Below, in pieces: positions 59,016-64,000 of a stretch of DNA of 64,000 nt. How positions within the stretch are numbered: position 1 is the first letter of the stretch; the number at the start of each line of letters is the position of its first letter. The stretch covers positions 186,001 to 250,000 of the forward strand of contig NZ_CP151102.1 of assembly GCF_038096175.1 (NCBI RefSeq), written 5' to 3'. The notes beneath the pieces were generated by a model. The model made no database searches, had not been told where the DNA came from, and saw only the letters and a program-made list of their open reading frames with translations. The position numbers were made by a program, and so were the translations under genes. This DNA comes from Nostoc sp. UHCC 0302 (GTDB lineage: Bacteria > Cyanobacteriota > Cyanobacteriia > Cyanobacteriales > Nostocaceae).

Positions 59016-59867
59016 CTAATTTTCTTGGGACAGCTGTGCCTGTAACTGCTGCACTTGCTCTACTGTTAATCCTGTGACTCGCACAATTGCTTCAGTCGCC
59101 ATACCCTCGCGCAGTAAATTCACTGCTACCTGTTCCAATGCTCGTTGAGCGCCTTTTTGTTCCCAACTAGTAACAATCTCCATAACTTCTTCCCGCTGTG
59201 TTAACCCCATTGTATCGACAACCGTTTGAAAGGCTTGTTCTTCTGTGACAGAGAGTCGCAAATACGTATCAACGAACCCAGAAATCAGTTGCATCCGCGC
59301 TGGATCTAATTTTAAAGTAATTAACAATCGCAAACACTCAGCTTTCACTTGTGGACGTTCTGATGCAGAAATCTTCATTTTAGACATCAAAGCCGCAGCT
59401 ATCGGGTTTTGTTGTGTTAAATAATCTCGCCAACTCAATTGATTTAACTGAATCGCCTTAAAATTAAAATCAAGTACATTGAAATCAGCAAACTTTACGC
59501 AATGATTCGTTAATTGGGCGCGAAGTGGTTCATCAAACGAAAAAATTACCACTGGGTAAATCGGTAAATCATATTTTTCGTATAGCCTTGCAAAGTAGTT
59601 AAACATCCGCTTGGCAAATTCTGACTGAGTATAAGACTGATTTTCAATATGAATTAAAAAATAAGTCTCTTGCTGCTGATAACGTACTTGTGCTAGTAAA
59701 TCAATTTCCTTCTTTTCCCCGGAAGTAACATCAGTAAACACTTCCTGGGGTAAAAATTGAATAGAACCCCGGTCTATTTGGTTGGCTACTTGAGGCAGAA
59801 ATAAATCCAGAAACTCAACAAAAAATGTGGATAGTAATTCTTTGAAAAGGCGGTCGTGGTCAATCAT
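59016..59867 (-). CDS. Rpn-family PD-(D/E)xK nuclease-like protein
   Basis: The 283-residue protein starts FKELLSTFFVEFLDLFLPQV and has the nuclease core GEKKEIDLLAQVRY (Asp56) and TYFLIHIENQSYTQSEFAKR (Glu75, Gln77), then MFNYFARLYEKYDLPIYPVV. This is the Rpn/PDDEXK transposase-like family (recombination-promoting nuclease), common in many copies in cyanobacterial genomes. The C-terminal end (GMATEAIVRVTGLTVEQVQQ) is the usual short helical tail. Some members cut DNA and act in recombination or phage defence; catalytic residues look intact. Confidence 0.75.
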   Translation of the reverse strand: MIDHDRLFKELLSTFFVEFLDLFLPQVANQIDRGSIQFLPQEVFTDVTSGEKKEIDLLAQVRYQQQETYFLIHIENQSYTQSEFAKRMFNYFARLYEKYDLPIYPVVIFSFDEPLRAQLTNHCVKFADFNVLDFNFKAIQLNQLSWRDYLTQQNPIAAALMSKMKISASERPQVKAECLRLLITLKLDPARMQLISGFVDTYLRLSVTEEQAFQTVVDTMGLTQREEVMEIVTSWEQKGAQRALEQVAVNLLREGMATEAIVRVTGLTVEQVQQLQAQLSQEN

Positions 59868-60063
59868 AGCCTTTTGTTTCTATTTTGATTTCAGTCACCC
59901 CTGATGATTATATGCAATCAATCACTAAATTAATTGTCCCACAACAATATCTGCAAGCTCTATGAGGCAAGAATTAGTTTTCTCCCCTCTTAGAATTTAG
60001 TACCATAGATAAGCTTGTAATAGAGCTAGGGATGGAACGTAGAGATTTAATTTACCCATTCAA

Positions 60064-60082
60064 AAATCTCGATTAGAGATTT
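60064..60082 (-). terminator. Hairpin terminator after the small minus-strand gene
   Basis: AAATCTC-TAATC-GAGATTT followed by more T on the minus strand (GATTTTTGA) is a short rho-independent terminator overlapping the stop of the gene at 60081. It supports that gene being real. Confidence 0.5.
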
Positions 60083-60296
60083 AAATGTCTCCATTAAGTT
60101 GTGCTAACCATTTTCTAATTCGCCTTCTTTGTAATTCACATACCTGAATACTTGCGACTTTTAATGTCTGCCGGGGGAAAATTTGTCGTAAATCAGCAAG
60201 CATCTCGGTACTAGTACAAGCTTCGAGACATTCTGTAATATAGGTAGTCGAATCTAAACACAACCATTCCTTACAGCGCTTCCGGCTATTATGCAA
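60081..60296 (-). CDS. Small hypothetical protein, 71 residues
   Basis: It starts at a TTG at 60296 with AAGGAG nine bases before it. The product is basic with four cysteines (KRCKEWLCL, ECLEAC and VCELQRRR) and helices (TEMLADLRQIFP, LQRRRIRKWLAQL). A terminator overlaps its end. No family is recognised. The combination of ribosome site and terminator makes it more likely real than its length suggests. Confidence 0.45.
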   Translation of the reverse strand: MHNSRKRCKEWLCLDSTTYITECLEACTSTEMLADLRQIFPRQTLKVASIQVCELQRRRIRKWLAQLNGDI

Positions 60297-60591
60297 TATA
60301 GTTTTCTCCTTGCCCCTCTCCTATCATCGCTTTCAGCTTTTAGGATGTACCTCATAGCTGCCGGAAGTGCTGTAGTTGCTTCTAGCTCACAAATAGAAGG
60401 CTTGAGCGGGCTGTTTTGATCTGGTTGAAACATTTATCAAAATTCTTCGCGCTATTTTCAAAATTAATTTAACTTGTGATCGGGTGGTAACAGTTAGAGC
60501 AGGTCAAATTGTATCGTTCGTGATAGACACGCTGACAAGTGATAGTTTATCAGTCTATGCTTCAAGCAAGTCAATTTACCAAAAATTATCT

Positions 60592-61326
60592 TTAATAAGG
60601 GCGCTCACCAATCATAAAATCAAAATTACCTTCACCTCTACTTTTCTTCAATGTTTCCATAATCTTTTTTGGGTTATCGTGGGGGCCATTGATATAAAAT
60701 GGTTTCCCGTCACGGCCACATTCAATACGTATTTTCCCATCCCATTGCCCGATGTGCGAACGCGATTTAGAAAAGTCTTTGTGTGGTTTAAACCCTAAGC
60801 TTTCTGCATATTCGCAAGCACTAAATATCATCCCTTGAGCAACTTCGAGGGGAACCACTTGCGGTTTTCCAGGAAATGGATTGAATAGAGCTTGTGTAAA
60901 TTCTTTAAATTTTATTTTGTCTACTGTACGTGGTGGTATGGTATCTTTGACACCTAAGCACCATATATCTAAAAGGTAACTACAAAGCTTAATTTGATTG
61001 TATCGAGTCTCTCTGGCAATAATTACCAATCCTAAACCGCGCTCAATATCGTCATTTTTTTTAACAGGTAGGATTTTTGTTAGCAGATTTTTGATACTGT
61101 TTCCTGGTGGAATTTTCGGTAACAATTGGATGAGATTCTCGCTTGCTAGACACTGATATACCGGATCTAATTCTCCTTTTACCAATCTATCTAATGTGGT
61201 TTGCTGTGCTTGATTTTGAATGGCTGCATTGACTTCTGATACTTTGATACCTAGTTTTCGGGCTATTTGTTTTGGGGTTAAATTTAATGCCCGTAAATCC
61301 ATAATTTCTTGTTGTGTCGCTGTCAT
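60592..61326 (-). CDS. Hypothetical protein with N-terminal helix-turn-helix
   Basis: A 244-residue protein. The start MTATQQEIMDLRALNLTPKQ IARKLGIKVSEV has the spacing of a DNA-binding helix-turn-helix. The rest (LLTKILPVKKNDDIERGLGL, RETRYNQIKLCSYLLDIWCL, FNPFPGKPQVVPLEVAQGMI, AESLGFKPHKDFSKS, GRDGKPFYINGPHDNPKKIM) is a conserved globular domain that I have seen in bacterial proteins of unknown function with a GxxG-DxxKS ending. No catalytic motif is evident. It stands alone; 61327-61709 has no gene. Confidence 0.55.
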   Translation of the reverse strand: MTATQQEIMDLRALNLTPKQIARKLGIKVSEVNAAIQNQAQQTTLDRLVKGELDPVYQCLASENLIQLLPKIPPGNSIKNLLTKILPVKKNDDIERGLGLVIIARETRYNQIKLCSYLLDIWCLGVKDTIPPRTVDKIKFKEFTQALFNPFPGKPQVVPLEVAQGMIFSACEYAESLGFKPHKDFSKSRSHIGQWDGKIRIECGRDGKPFYINGPHDNPKKIMETLKKSRGEGNFDFMIGERPY

Positions 61327-61709
61327 AAATTACTACTTTCTACAAACAACCTATGCAGAAATATTAAAGCAAAGCTTACTTTTATTAATTTAATTTCTGG
61401 ACAATTATTATAGTTTGATAAGAGACTGTTTGAAAAGTCGGACAAAATTTCAAATAGTTGTTACTGTATAGTTTGCTACAAAGCTATTTTTCCAACACCC
61501 TGTTAGCTCGACTTTACCCATTTTTTTAACCGAATTTGTCCTATATTCTACTCGTTCAATTACCATCGCAGCACAATATCTAACCCTGTGGCTTCGCTGA
61601 GCTTTAACTTGTCGCCGTCGCCACCAAGAGTAAAATTACCAAGCATCATATAACTGAGAACAGACCAGGGTAAGGTAATAGACAAGAGATTTTAGAAGGA
61701 ATTTATTTA

Positions 61710-62483
61710 GTGTCAAAGCAACTTGAAAATAAGGTTGTAATAGTTACAGGTGCAGGGAAAGGCATTGGTCGGGCAATTGCGCTTGCCTTCGCTGTTGAGG
61801 GGGCACATATTGTTATAGCTGATAAGTCTGAGGAATTAGCCAGCCTGACTGCTGATGCAATTAAAGCGATTGGTGGAAAAGCAATTGCTTTGATAACTGA
61901 TGTAACTCAAGAACAGTCTGTTGCTGATATGGTAGAGCAAACACTTATTAGCTTCGGCAAAATTGATATTTTGGTAGCAAATGCAGGTATTCAACGCCGT
62001 TATTTTGTTGCTGACTTGCCGCGTGCTGAATTTCAAGCAATACTTGATGTCAATTTACTTGGTGTGTTTCTGACATCCAAAGCGGTACTACCGACGTTTT
62101 ACTCTCGACAGGAAGGGAACATTATATTGATAGGTTCTGATTCAGGCAAACATGGCTATGCATATAATGCTGCATATTGTGCTAGTAAATTTGCAGTAAT
62201 TGGTTTTATGGAAGCATTAGCTGATGAAGCAAAGCACTATCGAGTCAGGGTGAATGCACTATGTCTCGCTGGGGTGAAAACCGACATGGGTAAGGAATTA
62301 AAAGAAGCAGACGGCAACTGCGTTAATGACACCTACTTTATAGAACCTGAAGAAGTTGCAGATGTGGCATTATTTTTGGCTTCACACCAATCGCGTGCTA
62401 TTCATGGGCAAGCAATCAATGTTTACGGTGGAGTCAATTATCGCCTGATAAGAGAAGCTCCCCTCATGACTGAGCCATGCTAA
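61710..62483 (+). CDS. Short-chain dehydrogenase/reductase (SDR)
   Basis: A 257-residue classical SDR. The cofactor motif TGAGKGIG is at residues 13-20, NAG at 91-93, Ser143 or Ser145 (GSDSGKHGY) and the catalytic Tyr156 and Lys160 (YCASK) are in place. It would oxidise or reduce an unknown alcohol or ketone with NAD(P). The start is GTG at 61710. The sequence DVTQEQSV after the Asp at strand 3 suggests some NADP preference cannot be judged. Its neighbour downstream is a truncated oxidoreductase, so the pair may have been a metabolic unit. Confidence 0.8.
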   Translation: MSKQLENKVVIVTGAGKGIGRAIALAFAVEGAHIVIADKSEELASLTADAIKAIGGKAIALITDVTQEQSVADMVEQTLISFGKIDILVANAGIQRRYFVADLPRAEFQAILDVNLLGVFLTSKAVLPTFYSRQEGNIILIGSDSGKHGYAYNAAYCASKFAVIGFMEALADEAKHYRVRVNALCLAGVKTDMGKELKEADGNCVNDTYFIEPEEVADVALFLASHQSRAIHGQAINVYGGVNYRLIREAPLMTEPC

Positions 62484-62616
62484 TGAGCTTGGAATCCCTG
62501 ATTAATTGATTAGTGCTGAACTACTTTACGCCTTGATAGCGAGTGAGTTCATTGGTCATACACTTAAAGACATATATCTTGCTTGTATTAGCAAGTCTGG
62601 GAGATGGGAGATACTC

Positions 62617-62979
62617 ATGTGGCCTAAGACAGAACTGATAGATTTACTCAAGATCAGACACCCAATAATTCAGGCTCCGATGGCCGGGGCTTCCACACCT
62701 GAGTTGGTTGCAGCGGTTTCTAATGCAGGAGGTCTTGGTTCCTACGGCGGTGCAGCCACCGCACCAGCCAAACTTCGCTCCTCTATTAGGCAAATCCGAG
62801 AACTGACAGACCAACCCTTTGGAGTTAATTTGTTTGCACCAGCAGTTGAAGCGTATGAGCTTGCCTCTGAGCAGCATTCCCCCATGTCCGAACTGTTAAC
62901 AATGTGGCATAACGAGCTTGACGCAGGGACTGTTCCCGAACCAGTGAAATTTCAACTTTTTTATTCTGAAGAGGTGTAG
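62617..62979 (+). pseudogene. Truncated nitronate monooxygenase (2-nitropropane dioxygenase family)
   Basis: The ATG at 62617 begins [20 protein letters not shown], then [19 protein letters not shown] and [13 protein letters not shown], the flavin-binding N-terminal end of nitronate monooxygenases. The family is about 350 residues; here the frame stops after 120 residues (FQLFYSEEV), and no continuation was found in the next 600 bases. The missing part holds the catalytic histidine and most of the FMN barrel, so it is inactive. Confidence 0.7.
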
Positions 62980-63451
62980 CTATTGGTAGCGAACCACTGA
63001 ACTTGATTGTGACCTCACTTTTTGCTGACATAACTTACCCCTAGTTCCTCAAAAATTCAAATTTTCCGCTACTTATTTTATAGTTGATTAGGTTGACCAC
63101 CACTTTCTTGGGTGTGTGGTATCTATCTTTTCCAAAGCGTCCGCTGTAAGCCATCGCTGCGCCATCACTCGAACGCACCTATAGAGCAACACGGGATTTA
63201 AAGAACCGGATTACTGTCCAAGTGGCAGTGTTCGCTTTGCTAAGAAGCTGCTATCAAATATTGCTCTTGGTGCAAGCACTAAGTGGACTGTCTAAGGAAG
63301 TTCTCAGTCATCGGCTCGCTTCTGGGGAAAAATCACAACTGGAATGCAGTATCAAAATTTTCAATTAACAGTTGGTCATCTAAACTCAGTTGAGACTTTT
63401 TCAAAGTTTTAAAGTGTCTGTATCGCTTACTAGACGCCTAGCATCAACTAT

Positions 63452-63571
63452 ATGATTAAAGATATTTCTGCTGCGGCTGTTGGTATAAGTATTTTAATAT
63501 GGGCAGTAACTTTAATTCTCCAGGGTAGTCATCTCTGGTCGTTATTATATATTTCACCCTCAAATAATTAA
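63452..63571 (+). CDS. Possible 39-residue membrane peptide
   Basis: The ATG at 63452 begins IKDISAAAVGISILIWAVTL, one hydrophobic helix, and the frame ends LLYISPSNN. It has no strong ribosome site. Such peptides can be real but are often chance; it lies in the otherwise gene-free stretch 62980-63651. Confidence 0.25.
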   Translation: MIKDISAAAVGISILIWAVTLILQGSHLWSLLYISPSNN

Positions 63572-63651
63572 AGGTCAATCTTAGGAATGAAATAACCCTG
63601 TATTTGAGATTGTTACAATCAAAACCAAAGTTTGTATCATGGTGAGATAAA

Positions 63652-64000
63652 TTGAATACACAAATACTCTTGGTTCAAAACCCTGAAACTTCTGACAACG
63701 CTCTGCGAATGTCTGAAGTGTTGCAACGATTTCTGGAAAAGTATCAAGGTGATGAGGTACGCTTACGGGATTTGTTTAACGAGATGGAGGATCGGGCGTT
63801 TGCTTCAACGCTGCTGATCTGCGCTTTGCCTGAAGCTTTACCTCTGCCAATTGCGGGAATTTCTGCCCTCGTTGCCATGCCCTTAATGCTGGTTTCAGGT
63901 CAGTTAGTACTCGGATTCCAGAAGCCCTGGCTGCCTGACTGGGTACTAGATCAGCCCTTCAAACAAGAATACTCTCAGCAAATTATTTCTGGGGTCATAC
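63652..64000 (+). CDS. exoD-like: ExoD-family exopolysaccharide synthesis membrane protein (partial)
   Basis: A TTG start at 63652 with GGTGAG seven bases before it (an in-frame ATG is at 63709). About 116 residues are visible. MSEVLQRFLEKYQGDEVRL, LRDLFNEMEDRAFASTLLI, ALPEALPLPIAGISALVAMP and LVLGFQKPWLPDWVLDQP match the ExoD domain: a short cytoplasmic region, a Pro-rich pair of membrane helices and the PWLP motif. ExoD proteins are linked to exopolysaccharide production. The gene runs off the right edge. Confidence 0.72.
   Translation, partial: MNTQILLVQNPETSDNALRMSEVLQRFLEKYQGDEVRLRDLFNEMEDRAFASTLLICALPEALPLPIAGISALVAMPLMLVSGQLVLGFQKPWLPDWVLDQPFKQEYSQQIISGVI

Noticed and set aside
60484-60798. 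104-residue plus-strand frame
   Set aside because: It is antisense to the conserved gene at 60592-61326 and lacks a sensible start.

Overview
The window reads as a large cyanobacterial, Nostocales-like conjugative plasmid or an integrated relative. The evidence is the many GCGATCGC (HIP1) octamers, a CyRepA1-type DUF3854 replication protein, G-rich and small dispersed repeats of the kind found in filamentous cyanobacteria, and a full set of transfer genes. No rRNA, tRNA or CRISPR array was seen.

Layout. 1-544 is the start of an NB-ARC type ATPase that runs off the left edge. 1297-6312 holds the replication gene with a small upstream partner and a tyrosine recombinase on the opposite strand. 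6.5-10.6 kb is a decayed accessory stretch: a TPR gene broken by a 26-bp insertion in a HIP1 site, a 262-bp MITE-like element, and a DNA-binding-like protein whose gene carries seven in-frame copies of a 17-bp palindrome. 10.6-16.5 kb (minus) encodes two RecD2-like helicases in tandem and a protein with two HARE-like winged helices. 17.6-34.7 kb (plus) is a type IV secretion locus of the cyanobacterial kind (VirB2-, VirB3-, VirB4-, VirB5-like, VirB6-, VirB8-, VirB10-, VirB9-like proteins, a second pilin paralogue, the VirD4 coupling ATPase) ending with a membrane-anchored Mrr-type nuclease. 34.7-42.1 kb (minus) is a MobF relaxase-helicase fused to a DUF3854 domain and to thirteen 61-residue repeats; it carries one frameshift and a nested overlapping reading frame. 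42.1-42.75 kb is gene-free and contains a strong oriT candidate (a hairpin followed directly by GTATTGT, as in R388) and a cluster of TTACACA-like boxes. 42.7-46.6 kb (plus) is a ParM-type segregation operon that includes a textbook A AAA AAG -1 frameshift signal joining two reading frames. 47-56 kb holds small plasmid genes (P63C-like, DUF2958, ribbon-helix-helix), a TPR protein, a methyltransferase and a ParA/ParB operon. 56.3-64 kb is mixed accessory DNA: an IS701-like transposase remnant, a J-domain protein, an Rpn-type nuclease, an SDR dehydrogenase, a truncated nitronate monooxygenase and the start of an exoD-like gene.

How it fits together. CyRepA1 and the RecD2-like helicases would serve replication and processing. 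The relaxase would nick at 42.41 kb and VirD4 would hand the strand to the VirB channel. ParM/ParR-like and ParA/ParB systems would both act in segregation. The most unusual signals are the frameshift switch at 45,053, the in-gene palindrome array at 9,138, the nested gene and repeat expansion inside the relaxase fusion, and the candidate oriT.
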